Positions 1 to 8,434 of a stretch of 64,000 nucleotides of DNA are shown piece by piece (position 1 is the first letter of the stretch; each line of letters begins with the position of its first letter). The stretch comes from Ferrimonas lipolytica (GTDB lineage Bacteria > Pseudomonadota > Gammaproteobacteria > Enterobacterales > Shewanellaceae): assembly GCF_012295575.1 (NCBI RefSeq), contig NZ_CP051180.1:868001-932000 (forward strand), given 5' to 3'. The notes beneath the pieces are model-generated. The model searched no databases. It was given only the letters and a program-made list of their open reading frames with translations, and had not been told where the DNA came from. A program made the position numbers and the translations under genes.

Positions 1-84
1 GTCGTTGTCGTCATCACTGTCGCTGCATGCTACTAACGCGACGCTGGCCAATATGAGCAGCAGATATTGCTTGAGCTGGATCAT
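1..84 (-). CDS. Lipoprotein, N-terminal part only
   Basis: The first 28 codons of a minus-strand gene run off the left edge of the window. Seen: ATG at 84, a GGAGAG-like ribosome binding site just upstream, a short Lys-containing start, a hydrophobic stretch rich in Leu/Ile/Ala/Val, then a lipobox ending Val-Ala-Cys at about residue 20, followed by a Ser/Asp/Asn-rich linker. This is a type II signal peptide, so the product should be lipid-anchored in the envelope. The acidic linker fits many surface or periplasmic lipoproteins. Nothing of the mature domain is visible, so no function is proposed. Confidence 0.75.
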   Translation of the reverse strand, partial: MIQLKQYLLLILASVALVACSDSDDDND

Positions 85-240
85 TGTTTCTCTCCGTAGA
101 CTGGTAATAGAGCCATCAAACGGAGACTAAATCGGTTTAGATCACTGCCACGGGTGATTTTATCCGAGCCAACAATCGCCAACTGATTATCGAGCAATCG
201 AAACAACTATTAGTTAATGTCGCAGTAGGTCATTTAATTA

Positions 241-531
241 GGCTGTGTACCAACTCAGTGTTGTTGTTCCAATACTGTTAAAGCTCAGGCTAGGCGAGTT
301 TTGATACAAGCGGAAAGCACTACCGCCGTTGATCTTCTGCCGCACTGTAGCAGTTCAGCGAAGCGTTTTGGACTGCCACCTAAGCAGAGGGTATTGCATA
401 AGGGGGCGGAGCTCCCCCTCAAATGCATACAAGAATGTGTCGTCGCTACCGCGACATAACTCCTTAAGAGTACTGCAATCGGTAGAGCCGAAGGCTTGAT
501 ATAAACCTCAACAGTTAACAGTGACACAGCC
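241..531 (+). repeat. MITE-like repeat, copy 1 (about 290-bp family)
   Basis: Element of 291 bp with left end GGCTGTGTACC and right end GTGACACAGCC, which are inverted repeats of each other at the tips. It is flanked by the 7-bp direct repeat TTAATTA (234-240 and 532-538), consistent with a target duplication. Inside are the family's short hairpins (the GCAGTCCA/TGGACTGC type, diverged here, and a G-run/C-run stem). There is no transposase, so it is non-autonomous. Open frames running through it recur in every copy and look like by-products of the repeat. Confidence 0.85.
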
Positions 532-614
532 TTAATTAACGGCGTTATATAGGCTAAGTTTAGTATCAGATATTCTATAATATAAAGCGGTAACAATATA
601 ATACTGTTTACTTG

Positions 615-992
615 TTATTTATTGATAAGTTTCCCTTTATGAAAGAACGTATGTTCGCCTCCAAATAACGCACTGCCGTGAATTATGTTTTTAGTTGGAT
701 CAATTAGTACGGTGACAAAGTCGTTGTTATCTTGCTCATACCAGGCAATTAGATACTGTCCATAGTCGGTCCTTGTCGCTTGGTATGGGTAGCTTCCTTG
801 CCACTCTATATGTTTATCATGATTACGGTAGCTGAGCTTTTCAGCTGTAAACTTGAGTGAATAAGTGTGTCCTTCAGAGTATTCATAGGTTATCACTTCA
901 CCGGCTAGCTCAGCGGTTAGAAAGTTTGAATTATCAGCTTGCGCTAAAGTACTTAAAGACAGCAGCAAAGAGTATGCAAATATATTTTTCAT
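615..992 (-). CDS. Small secreted protein, possibly MoaF-like calycin fold
   Basis: A 125-residue protein with a clear Sec signal peptide (MKNIF..., hydrophobic to about residue 17, cleavage after Ala-Gln-Ala). The mature part is a single beta-rich domain of about 105 residues, with spaced motifs such as Tyr-Glu-Tyr-Ser-Glu-Gly-His-Thr-Tyr, Trp-Gln-Gly-Ser-Tyr and Ala-Trp-Tyr-Glu-Gln. This layout resembles the lipocalin-like MoaF/phenolic-acid-decarboxylase type fold, but that is only an impression. It is likely periplasmic. It sits alone between a repeat element and a divergent 5'-nucleotidase gene. The upstream region contains a CRP-like palindrome. Function unknown. Confidence 0.7.
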   Translation of the reverse strand: MKNIFAYSLLLSLSTLAQADNSNFLTAELAGEVITYEYSEGHTYSLKFTAEKLSYRNHDKHIEWQGSYPYQATRTDYGQYLIAWYEQDNNDFVTVLIDPTKNIIHGSALFGGEHTFFHKGKLINK

Positions 993-1431
993 TAGGATTT
1001 TTCAAGTTTAGGGTTAATTATCAATGAAATTAATATTATTGATATTGATTTTTTTATAAGTGATTAATATCACATTCATTAATTTTTTAGTTTAGAGATA
1101 TTATATTTGCAAGCGATATTTAATTTCCTAAATATGTAGGTTGATTTTAAAACAAAGGTGCTGTTACCCTTAGATACGCTGAAACTCACGCCGTTAAAAA
1201 ACCTCACGCCAGTTAACTTTTTAGGTTTTATTTTATCAATGTAGCAACATTAAAGTGGGGGCGATTGCAGTCGATTGCTGAGCTAGCTGCAAGTCGGTAA
1301 AGCATTGCTAGAGTGCAAATTTGGGCTGCAAGGCGTCGCCCCATGCAACACAAAAATCCAATCAATCTTTAATCAAATTGTCTTTTTTGTTCCATAACCT
1401 GCCTGCGTAAACTTACTTTAAGGAATAAAAA
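993..1431. other. Divergent intergenic region, 439 bp
   Basis: AT-rich spacer between the minus-strand secreted protein gene and the plus-strand 5'-nucleotidase gene. It holds the CRP-like site at 1059-1074 and presumably both promoters. No open frame with a convincing start, no repeat copy and no RNA gene were recognised. Confidence 0.6.
1059..1074. promoter_or_regulatory. CRP-like site upstream of the small secreted protein
   Basis: AGTGA-N6-TCACA, 9 of 10 matches to the CRP core TGTGA-N6-TCACA, centred about 75 bp upstream of the minus-strand start codon at 992. It lies in AT-rich DNA that could hold the promoter. Confidence 0.4.
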
Positions 1432-3462
1432 GTGAAACGTAGTCTTGTTACTTTAGGTGTTATTGTTGCACTAGCTGGTTGTGATTCAGATAACCACAAT
1501 GTAGTTACTTCTGATTTTACCTTACAGCTCCTTCATGTTGCAGATATGGATGGCTCCAATGCAACGGTTCTCGAAAACGCCAGTAATATGTCGGCACTGG
1601 TTGAAGGTTTCACTTCTCAACATGCTAACAACACGTTATTCCTAAGCTCGGGTGATAACTATATCCCAGGCTCGCGTTATGATGCTGCGGCGGATGAGTC
1701 AATGGTAAATGTCGATACCATTGGTGTTCCAGGTGTTGCTCGCGCAGATATCGCCATGCTTAACGCCATGGGCTTACAAGCATCAGCGGTAGGCAATCAT
1801 GATCTCGATGGTGGTTCAGCTGAGTTTGCCAGCATTATTAACACACAATCTGCTAGCAGCTGTGACGCTAACATAAGCTGCAGCGCTGACTATATCGGTG
1901 CGCAGTTCCCTTATTTGAGTGCCAACATGGACTTTGCAACCGATGAGAATACGATTGCTCTGGTTGCTACTGCTGGACAAAGTGCGGCTAACTTAGCCAA
2001 TAAATTAACCGCTAGTACGGTTATTACTGTAGATGGTGAGCATATTGGTATTGTCGGTATTACTACCCCAACTAACGATGACATTACCACTGTTGATGAT
2101 ATTGCCGTTTACCCACTAAACGATGATATTGGTGAGTTAGCTGCAATTGTCCAGAGCGAGGTTAATGCACTTACTGCAACAGGGATTAATAAGATCATTG
2201 CGCTTGCGCATATGCAGTCTATTACCTACGAGAAACAATTAGCTGAATTACTTCGCGATGTCGACATTATTGTTGCTGGTGGTTCCAATACCCTGCTCGC
2301 AAATGATGACGACCGACTATGGGCGGGGGACACTGCAGCCGGTAGTTATCCGATCATCAAACAAGATGCCGATGGTAATGACGTCGCCATTGTTAACGTT
2401 GATGCAGACTATAAGTACCTTGGGCGATTGGTTGTTGATTTTGACAGTGATGGCAAGCTACTGGTCGACAGCATTTCAGCGGCAGATAGTGGCCCTGTCA
2501 TCACCGATGGTCAAATGGTCGATGCCACTGAAGGAGCAACTCCAAACTCAGATGTTATTGCTCTAGTCGATTCCATTAATGAGGTCCTGATTGAGAGTGA
2601 GTCTAACGTTGTTGGCCACACAGATGTCTTTCTTAACGGCACACGCAGCTATGTGCGAACCGAAGAGACTAATCTAGGTAACCTATCGGCCGACGCAAAC
2701 CTTTGGTATGCACAGTTGCACGACGCGAGTGTGGTTATCTCACTTAAAAACGGTGGTGGTATCCGGGCTGATATTGGTTACTCAGCCTTTCCTGCAGGCT
2801 CAACTGATCCGGACGACCTAACCTACTACCCACCGGCGGCCTACCCAGCAGCGCAGAAGGCCGAAGGTGACATATCGCAATACGACGTGCAGACCGCACT
2901 GGCCTTTAACAACGGCCTTTCTGTCTTTGATTTAACTGGCGAACAATTGTGGGATATTCTTGAGTCTGGTGTCGCTGGAGTCGAGAATATCTCTGGTGGT
3001 TTTCACCATGTTGCAGGTCTGTGCTTTAGCTACGATGGTACCAAAACGGCGCGTCAATCGGATCCTGAAAGCGGTGCCGTTACCGTTGCCGGCGAGCGAG
3101 TTCAACAAATCATTGTTGATACTGATAGCGATGGGAATTGTGATAAAAATAGTGACGACATGGTAATGGCGGGTGGTACGCTGCAGTTGCCGGACGCCAC
3201 CTACCGCACCGTGTCGCTTGATTACCTAGCATCGGGAGCGCCTTATCCATGCGCTGGCGATGACTGCGACAACCAAGTGCAGTTAGGCGACGAGATGACC
3301 ACCGATCCACAAGCAAGCAACTTTGCCGCAACCGGTAGCGAACAGGACGCTTTGGCTGAGTTCCTGCAGGCGTTTTATGCTGATAGCGATTCGGCCTACA
3401 ACAGCAGCGATAGTGTTGATGGTGGTGAAGCGGATGCCCGCGTGATCCGCCTAGACAAGTGA
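1432..3462 (+). CDS. Lipoprotein 5'-nucleotidase / UshA-family metallophosphatase
   Basis: A 676-residue enzyme predicted to hydrolyse nucleotides in the envelope. GTG start at 1432 behind AAGGA. A lipobox (Leu-Ala-Gly-Cys at about residue 16) implies lipid anchoring. The N-terminal calcineurin-like metallophosphatase domain carries a metal motif starting His-Val-Ala-Asp (the family usually has His-Thr-Asn-Asp), then Ser-Gly-Asp-Asn, Gly-Asn-His-Asp and Ala-His-Met. The C-terminal half matches the 5'-nucleotidase substrate-binding domain (Asn-Gly-Gly-Gly-Ile-Arg near residue 440; Phe-Asn-Asn-Gly-Leu). Acidic throughout, as in many marine exoenzymes. Monocistronic, with a strong inverted repeat downstream. 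Likely role: scavenging phosphate and nucleosides from extracellular nucleotides. Confidence 0.88.
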   Translation: MKRSLVTLGVIVALAGCDSDNHNVVTSDFTLQLLHVADMDGSNATVLENASNMSALVEGFTSQHANNTLFLSSGDNYIPGSRYDAAADESMVNVDTIGVPGVARADIAMLNAMGLQASAVGNHDLDGGSAEFASIINTQSASSCDANISCSADYIGAQFPYLSANMDFATDENTIALVATAGQSAANLANKLTASTVITVDGEHIGIVGITTPTNDDITTVDDIAVYPLNDDIGELAAIVQSEVNALTATGINKIIALAHMQSITYEKQLAELLRDVDIIVAGGSNTLLANDDDRLWAGDTAAGSYPIIKQDADGNDVAIVNVDADYKYLGRLVVDFDSDGKLLVDSISAADSGPVITDGQMVDATEGATPNSDVIALVDSINEVLIESESNVVGHTDVFLNGTRSYVRTEETNLGNLSADANLWYAQLHDASVVISLKNGGGIRADIGYSAFPAGSTDPDDLTYYPPAAYPAAQKAEGDISQYDVQTALAFNNGLSVFDLTGEQLWDILESGVAGVENISGGFHHVAGLCFSYDGTKTARQSDPESGAVTVAGERVQQIIVDTDSDGNCDKNSDDMVMAGGTLQLPDATYRTVSLDYLASGAPYPCAGDDCDNQVQLGDEMTTDPQASNFAATGSEQDALAEFLQAFYADSDSAYNSSDSVDGGEADARVIRLDK

Positions 3463-3521
3463 TTGAGTCAACATAGATGAGCTAAAGCCGTAGGAGCGTT
3501 GTTCGGTTAGCTGCTCAAACA

Positions 3522-3548
3522 GTAAGGGCGCCTGTATGGCGCCCTTAC
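3522..3548 (+). terminator. Inverted repeat after the 5'-nucleotidase gene
   Basis: Perfect 11-bp stem GTAAGGGCGCC with a 5-nt loop, 60 bp past the stop codon. No T-run follows, so it may be a weak terminator or an mRNA 3'-end stabiliser. Confidence 0.55.
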
Positions 3549-3639
3549 TCGTTATAAGAAACTGGCTCGCTTTGCTCCTCGCTAATCATTCAGATTTAGC
3601 CTGTGTAATGCCCGCAGTGGTTGGAGGGTAGAGGTTTAT

Positions 3640-4977
3640 TTACTCTCGATTACGGATCTCGCTGTAGCTGAAGCGACCAGCGAATAGGTCGTCATGCAAT
3701 CGCGCGGCAAACTCATCGGTCATGCCACTGAGGTAATCACTCAACACGCGGTAGCCGCTGCCGTCATTTTGTTGGGCTTGGCGCCATTTCTGCTGGGTTC
3801 CGCTGGGGAGAAGTCGCTCCGGCTCGCTGGCAAAGGCACTAAATAGCGCCATTACTATATGTTGCCCTTTAAACTCTAAGCGCTGTACTTCTGGCAGACG
3901 GATAACGTTCCTAAAGACAAACTGTTTCAGTAATGATAGTAGCGCGTGATGCTGTCGAGGAAGCACCGCATTGTAGCTCAGCAAAGGTTCGGCAAACTGT
4001 TGGTTTTGCTGCACTGATATGGCGGTGACAAAGCCATTGACCAAGGCGCCGATGGCTTTTTTGCGTCGAAAGTTGTCTGGTGAGAACAGTTGCTTGGTTA
4101 AATCGTTGAACTGCTCGGCAGAGTAGGGGCTATCAGCTTGGCTCAATGGTTCCACAACCTGTTGTTGCCATTGAGCTTGGGTGATAATGCCCAACACGAT
4201 CGAATCCTCTAAATCATGCACTGAGTAGGCGATGTCGTCAGCCAATTCCATGATCGAACAATCTAAAGACTTGAAGCCACAACGGCCGTGCTCTTCTGCC
4301 CGAGGTTGCTGTTTTAATGTTGCAAACAATGAGCGATCGCTACTTGATAGCGGCGCCAGTACCCACGACAAAATATCGTTATCTTGATCAAATATACACT
4401 TCGGTGGGTGCCAGCTATCGGCATTGAGAAAACCACCGACGCTAATGTCGTTAGGCAGCTGGCGCTGTACCACATCGCTGTATCTAACCGGATATTTGAG
4501 CACACCCAGCAGAGTCCGACGGGTTAGATTCATACCGTGGTGTTCGGTATAGGGCTCAAGGGTGGCCAGAATACGAAAGGTTTGGCCATTGCCTTCAAAG
4601 CCACCGTGCTGACGCATCATATAGTTGAGTGCGACTTCACCACCATGGCCGAACGGCGGGTGGCCAATGTCGTGGGCCAAACACAACGCTTCTATCAGCT
4701 GGTCGTCAAACAGAAATGCCAACTTGGGGTAGTGGTGCCGAAGCTGAGCATTGATGCCACTGCCGATCTGGGCTGATTCAATCGAATGGGTTAACCGGGT
4801 GCGGTAAAAGTCGTTCAGACCGATGCCAAGTACTTGGGTTTTTGATTGCAGCCGACGGAATGCGGCGCTGTGCAGCACTCGTGCCTTATCGCGTTGAAAG
4901 CGTGAGCGTTGATCCTGTTGGGTGGTGGAATTGCCACTAAGGCGTCGTTGTAGCCACTGGCTGCTAATTTCGGTCAT
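3640..4977 (-). CDS. dgt: dGTP triphosphohydrolase-like HD protein
   Basis: 445 residues, HD-domain phosphohydrolase of the dGTPase family, which converts dNTPs to deoxynucleosides plus triphosphate. Seen: an early Arg-rich segment with Phe-Arg-Arg-Leu-Gln-Ser-Lys-Thr-Gln-Val, His-Ser-Ile-Glu, the HD signature Ala-His-Asp-Ile-Gly-His-Pro-Pro-Phe-Gly-His at about residue 110, and Asp-Asp-Ile-Ala-Tyr-Ser at about residue 250. Length fits the shorter Dgt-like class of marine gammaproteobacteria rather than the roughly 505-residue E. coli enzyme. It is followed on the same strand by a second HD nucleotidase gene (yfbR), which points to nucleotide-pool control. Dgt proteins can also restrict phages, but nothing here suggests a dedicated defence locus. 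Confidence 0.9.
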   Translation of the reverse strand: MTEISSQWLQRRLSGNSTTQQDQRSRFQRDKARVLHSAAFRRLQSKTQVLGIGLNDFYRTRLTHSIESAQIGSGINAQLRHHYPKLAFLFDDQLIEALCLAHDIGHPPFGHGGEVALNYMMRQHGGFEGNGQTFRILATLEPYTEHHGMNLTRRTLLGVLKYPVRYSDVVQRQLPNDISVGGFLNADSWHPPKCIFDQDNDILSWVLAPLSSSDRSLFATLKQQPRAEEHGRCGFKSLDCSIMELADDIAYSVHDLEDSIVLGIITQAQWQQQVVEPLSQADSPYSAEQFNDLTKQLFSPDNFRRKKAIGALVNGFVTAISVQQNQQFAEPLLSYNAVLPRQHHALLSLLKQFVFRNVIRLPEVQRLEFKGQHIVMALFSAFASEPERLLPSGTQQKWRQAQQNDGSGYRVLSDYLSGMTDEFAARLHDDLFAGRFSYSEIRNRE

Positions 4978-5056
4978 TGCTGGTTCCAGATCAAGCGGTT
5001 AACTTCAGTCTGAACCAGCGACGAGGTTATGGTCAAGCGGCAATGGCTAACTGACG

Positions 5057-5659
5057 TTAGCGTGAGCGAGTCAGGCTGTCTAAGGTGTGGTTGCAGGATG
5101 AGATAAACACATCCATAAAATAGGCGACCTCAGGCTGTTGACGTAATTCAACCATTTTCGGCTCCATTCGTTCAACCACGTGGTCAAATTCATGGTTGTG
5201 GTGAGCCAATTCATCTTTGGCTTTTAGGTAAGCACAGATAATATCGGCCGCCTTCACAATGGCTGCATACTCAGGATCGATATTGTTCTGCACCACCAGA
5301 TTGGCAAAAGCCGGTTGCAACTCTTGCGGCAAGCTTGCCAAACACTGCTGTTCAGCGGCTTCCTCAAGCAGCTTAAACTCCTTGGTGATCTGTGGATTGG
5401 AGTATTTGACCGGGCTGACAATGTCGCCCAGCCAAGTTTCAGAACACTCGTGATAGAGCGCAATGGTTGCTGCCCGTTCGGCGCTGAGTTGGCCGCCAAA
5501 TTGGCTGTTTTTAATTACCGTTAGCAGGTGTGCCACAATGGCAACCTGATGACTGTGCTCCGCCACGTTTTCTGGTTTAACGCTAAACATCAGCGACCAA
5601 CGGCGGATCAGCGGCATTCGAAACAGCCAGGCGAGAAAGGTACTAGGTTGGCGAGACAC
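5057..5659 (-). CDS. yfbR: 5'-deoxynucleotidase YfbR
   Basis: 200-residue HD-domain enzyme that dephosphorylates deoxyribonucleoside 5'-monophosphates. Diagnostic segments: Arg-Trp in the N-terminal helix (substrate selection in E. coli YfbR), Glu-His-Ser-His-Gln-Val-Ala (first metal His), Tyr-His-Glu-Cys-Ser-Glu (HD-like pair), Asp-Ile-Val-Ser-Pro-Val-Lys-Tyr, and Lys-Ala-Ala-Asp near residue 137. Length equals the family norm (199-200). It lies 12 bp downstream of alaA and about 80 bp upstream of dgt on the same strand. The alaA-yfbR order is also found in E. coli, so cotranscription is likely. Confidence 0.93.
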   Translation of the reverse strand: MSRQPSTFLAWLFRMPLIRRWSLMFSVKPENVAEHSHQVAIVAHLLTVIKNSQFGGQLSAERAATIALYHECSETWLGDIVSPVKYSNPQITKEFKLLEEAAEQQCLASLPQELQPAFANLVVQNNIDPEYAAIVKAADIICAYLKAKDELAHHNHEFDHVVERMEPKMVELRQQPEVAYFMDVFISSCNHTLDSLTRSR

Positions 5660-5671
5660 AGTGACTCTCCG

Positions 5672-6886
5672 TTATTGACGGTAGCGGCTAAGGAACACTT
5701 CAAAGTTATCCATCGCTTTGGAAAGATCCTCTAAATGGGGTAAGAACACCACGCGAACGTGGTCCGGCTCTGGCCAATTAAAGGCGGTACCTTGTACTAG
5801 CAATATCTTTTCTTGCATCAGCAAATCGAGCACCAGTTGCTGGTCATCAACTAGGTTAAACTTTTTCACATCCAATTTAGGAAAGGCGTACATCGCCCCT
5901 TTGGGCTTATAACAGCTAACGCCGTCGATAGCGTTGAGGCGGTCGACCACCAGATCGCGCTGCTGACACAGGCGGCCACTTGGCAGCAATAACTCGTTAA
6001 TGCTCTGGTAGCCCCCCAAGGCCGTTTGAATGGCGTGTTGCATCGGCACGTTGGCACACAGTCGCATCGAAGCGAGCATCTCTAGCCCTTCGATGTAATC
6101 GCGGGCATGCTCGCGCCGACCGGAAAGCATCATCCAACCAACGCGGAAGCCCGCAGCCCGATAAGCCTTAGATAGACCATTGAAGGTCATAATGAAGATG
6201 TCATCGGCTAAGCTAGCGGTTGGAATATGCTGGGCGCCATCGTAAAGCACTTTGTCGTAGATCTCGTCGGAGAAGACGATAAGGTTGTGCTCGCGGGCGA
6301 TCTGTAACAACTCCAGCAGCATGGCACGGCTGTATACCGCGCCTGTCGGGTTGTTGGGGTTAATCAAAACCAAGCCTTTGGTTTGAGGAGTGATCTTGCG
6401 TCGAATATCGTCGAGATCCGGCATCCAGTCGGCTTGTTCATCGCATAAGTAATGACGTGCCTTACCGCCCGAAAGGTTCACTGCCGCAGTCCAAAGCGGG
6501 TAATCCGGTGCCGGCACTAAGATCTCATCGCCATTATTGAGTAGACCTTGCATTGCCATCACGATCAGTTCGGATACGCCGTTGCCAATGTAGATATCTT
6601 CGATGTCGACGTCACGAATACCAACCTGTTGGTAGGATTGCATTATCGCCTTACGTGCGGAGAACAAGCCTTTGGAATCACAGTAACCTTGGCTTTCTGG
6701 CAGATTGTGGATTACATCGCGGATAATCTCTTCCGGTGCTTCAAATCCAAATGGGGCAGGGTTGCCGATGTTGAGTTTAAGCACTCGGTGACCTTCCTCC
6801 TCTAAGCGCTTGGCTTCACGCGCTACTGGACCACGGATGTCGTAACAAACGGAGTTGAGCTTATTGGATTTGGTGAGCACGTTCAT
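5672..6886 (-). CDS. alaA: Alanine aminotransferase AlaA (YfbQ)
   Basis: 404-residue PLP-dependent class I aminotransferase that makes alanine from pyruvate and glutamate. Seen: Asn-Ile-Gly-Asn-Pro-Ala-Pro-Phe-Gly near the N-terminus, Gly-Asn-Gly-Val-Ser-Glu-Leu, Pro-Asn-Asn-Pro-Thr-Gly-Ala-Val, Ser-Asp-Glu-Ile-Tyr-Asp, and the PLP-lysine motif Gly-Leu-Ser-Lys-Ala-Tyr-Arg-Ala-Ala-Gly. Length matches E. coli AlaA (405). It is the first gene of the alaA-yfbR-dgt run. A near-perfect CRP operator lies about 105 bp upstream of its start codon, so carbon status may influence it or the divergent gene. Confidence 0.95.
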   Translation of the reverse strand: MNVLTKSNKLNSVCYDIRGPVAREAKRLEEEGHRVLKLNIGNPAPFGFEAPEEIIRDVIHNLPESQGYCDSKGLFSARKAIMQSYQQVGIRDVDIEDIYIGNGVSELIVMAMQGLLNNGDEILVPAPDYPLWTAAVNLSGGKARHYLCDEQADWMPDLDDIRRKITPQTKGLVLINPNNPTGAVYSRAMLLELLQIAREHNLIVFSDEIYDKVLYDGAQHIPTASLADDIFIMTFNGLSKAYRAAGFRVGWMMLSGRREHARDYIEGLEMLASMRLCANVPMQHAIQTALGGYQSINELLLPSGRLCQQRDLVVDRLNAIDGVSCYKPKGAMYAFPKLDVKKFNLVDDQQLVLDLLMQEKILLVQGTAFNWPEPDHVRVVFLPHLEDLSKAMDNFEVFLSRYRQ

Positions 6887-6992
6887 AGGTGGACCTTACT
6901 GCATTAGAGCGGAAATTTAGCAAATTCATCGGTTTGCTTGGGGCATATCAACACCATAACCAATTACATCGAAATGGGAAAGTGACCCTTGA

Positions 6993-7008
6993 TGTGATCT
7001 TGATCACA
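6993..7008. promoter_or_regulatory. CRP operator between alaA and a DUF4442 gene
   Basis: TGTGATCTTGATCACA, 15 of 16 matches to the symmetrical E. coli CRP core (TGTGATCTAGATCACA). It is centred about 115 bp upstream of the alaA start and about 53 bp upstream of the divergent hotdog gene start at 7054. A class I or II role at either promoter is possible. Confidence 0.75.
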
Positions 7009-7053
7009 ATGTAGTATTTCTCGCCCAAGAGGTATGACCAGTTGAGGGTGCTG

Positions 7054-7545
7054 ATGAGCTGGCCGGTAAGTGCAAATACGGTAAGGCGGTTGCTAAATTT
7101 ATGGCCGCCGCTGCTATTTAGTGGCATTAAGATCGAAGCGTTGTCGCCGGACTATCGCTATTGTCGGGTTGGATTAAAATTGCATTGGTGGAACCGCAAT
7201 GCTAACCGCAGTCATTACGGTGGTTCGCTGTTTTCGATGAGCGACCCTATCTACGCAATGATGCTAATGGGCAATTTTGGCAAAGGCTATCGGATCTGGG
7301 ATAAATCGGCGGATATCAACTTTATTAAGCCGGGTTTTGGCCGGGTTTATTGTGAGTTTCATCTTACCGATGGGCAGATAGAAGCGATCAACAACGCTAC
7401 TGCCTTTGGCGAAAAGCATCTGCCTGAATTTATTATTGATGTGAAAGATGAGCAGGGCGAGTTGGTGTCGCAGTTACGACGGGTGCTGTTTATTCGTAAG
7501 AAGTTGGCCAAAACTAACGCAGCAGACATGAAAAAGGCCGCGTAA
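7054..7545 (+). CDS. DUF4442 hotdog-fold protein (thioesterase-like)
   Basis: About 163 residues. I chose ATG 7054 because GAGGG lies 5 bp upstream; an in-frame TTG at 7042 is possible but less well placed. The sequence matches DUF4442 hotdog proteins: Trp-Asn-Arg-Asn-Ala-Asn-Arg-Ser-His-Tyr-Gly-Gly-Ser-Leu-Phe, Asp-Pro-Ile-Tyr-Ala-Met-Met-Leu, and Trp-Asp-Lys-Ser-Ala near the middle. Hotdog proteins commonly act on acyl-CoA or acyl-ACP thioesters, but no substrate is known for this group. It is transcribed alone, away from alaA, and ends in a terminator that begins inside its stop region. Confidence 0.8.
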   Translation: MSWPVSANTVRRLLNLWPPLLFSGIKIEALSPDYRYCRVGLKLHWWNRNANRSHYGGSLFSMSDPIYAMMLMGNFGKGYRIWDKSADINFIKPGFGRVYCEFHLTDGQIEAINNATAFGEKHLPEFIIDVKDEQGELVSQLRRVLFIRKKLAKTNAADMKKAA

Positions 7546-7555
7546 GCGGCCTTTT
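7532..7555. terminator. Bidirectional terminator between the DUF4442 gene and fldA
   Basis: Stem AAAAGGCCGC / GCGGCCTTTT with a 4-nt loop. The A and T runs at both ends allow function in both directions for the convergent genes. The stop codon of the plus-strand gene lies inside the loop. Confidence 0.85.
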
Positions 7556-7570
7556 CGATAAAGAGTGGGC

Positions 7571-8092
7571 TTAGCCTAGCTCAGCCAGACACATCTCTTC
7601 ATAAATCTGCTTAACCCAAGCGTCTACACGCTGTTCGGTTAATTCAGGTTGGCGATCTTCGTCGATGCCCAAACCAATGAAGGTGTTGTCGTCTACCAAT
7701 GCCTTTGATGCTTCAAACTCAAAGCCTTCAGTAGACATGTGGCCAACGATGATGGCGCCGCGGTCACGGACGATGTTGCCCAGCTCACCCATCGCGTCGA
7801 GGAAGTACTCAGCGTAGTCTTCCTGATCACCACAACCAAAGATAGCAACCAACTTATCGTTGAAGTCGATCTGCTCTAGCTCTGGGAAGAAATCGTCCCA
7901 ATCACACTGAGCTTCGCCGTAATACCAAGTAGGGATCCCAAACAGCAGCAAGCTGAATTCATCGATCTCTTCTTTGCTACTTTTGGCGATGTCTTTTACT
8001 TCAACCAGTTCGCCAAGTTTCTTTTGGATCATTTTAGCAACGGCTTCGGTATTGCCGGTGTCGCTGCCAAAGAACAGACCTACGCTTGCCAT
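7571..8092 (-). CDS. fldA: Flavodoxin FldA
   Basis: 173-residue long-chain flavodoxin, a cytoplasmic FMN electron carrier. Seen: the phosphate-binding loop Gly-Ser-Asp-Thr-Gly-Asn-Thr-Glu at residues 9-16, the FMN-contact segment Pro-Thr-Trp-Tyr-Tyr-Gly-Glu near residue 55, Gly-Cys-Gly-Asp-Gln-Glu-Asp-Tyr near 98, and the long-chain insertion after it. Length agrees with E. coli FldA (176). It is followed upstream by ybfE, the usual gammaproteobacterial neighbour, 33 bp away on the same strand. Strongly acidic, as expected. Confidence 0.96.
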   Translation of the reverse strand: MASVGLFFGSDTGNTEAVAKMIQKKLGELVEVKDIAKSSKEEIDEFSLLLFGIPTWYYGEAQCDWDDFFPELEQIDFNDKLVAIFGCGDQEDYAEYFLDAMGELGNIVRDRGAIIVGHMSTEGFEFEASKALVDDNTFIGLGIDEDRQPELTEQRVDAWVKQIYEEMCLAELG

Positions 8093-8125
8093 TCTTTAAT
8101 ACCTATAATTTCTTGATGTGAAAAC

Positions 8126-8422
8126 TTACTCGCTCTTGGAGTGATCGCTGTCAATGTTCACCTGTTCTAACAGGATAGACTCGATCAACTGTCCTCGAGT
8201 GAGGTTACTGTCCAAAGCGATGTCATTCAAGGCGTTATACAACGTCTGTGAAACCTTAAACTCAATGCGCTTAAGGCCTTTGGACTTGTCTCGCTGCATC
8301 TGGTTACGTTTGTTGATACGTACCTGCTGCTCGCGCGACAACGGATTCGTTCTGGGGCGACCACGGCGTTTTTCCGCGGCAAACATATCCAGAGTGGTTC
8401 TATCGGATTTTTCTACTGCCAT
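8126..8422 (-). CDS. ybfE: LexA-regulated protein YbfE family, ribbon-helix-helix
   Basis: 98-residue basic protein. The N-terminal half has the family hallmark Arg-Arg-Gly-Arg-Pro-Arg-Thr-Asn-Pro and a Lys/Arg-rich linker. The C-terminal half is a ribbon-helix-helix-like segment (Lys-Arg-Ile-Glu-Phe-Lys-Val-Ser, then two helices). In E. coli the ybfE-fldA pair is adjacent and ybfE is under LexA. Here I see no LexA box immediately upstream, because the start lies only 12 bp after a DUF2788 gene. A DNA-binding role is inferred from the fold; targets are unknown. Confidence 0.88.
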   Translation of the reverse strand: MAVEKSDRTTLDMFAAEKRRGRPRTNPLSREQQVRINKRNQMQRDKSKGLKRIEFKVSQTLYNALNDIALDSNLTRGQLIESILLEQVNIDSDHSKSE

Positions 8423-8434
8423 GAATCAAACAAT

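Noticed and set aside
285-596. Open frames inside every repeat copy, encoding similar Arg/Cys-rich peptides
   Set aside because: The same frames recur only because the repeats are alike. They lack ribosome binding sites, start at different points and differ by frameshifts between copies, and they cover hairpins and tips.
3640-4977. dgt as an anti-phage gene
   Set aside because: It lies in a nucleotide-metabolism run (alaA-yfbR-dgt) with no defence or mobile genes around it.
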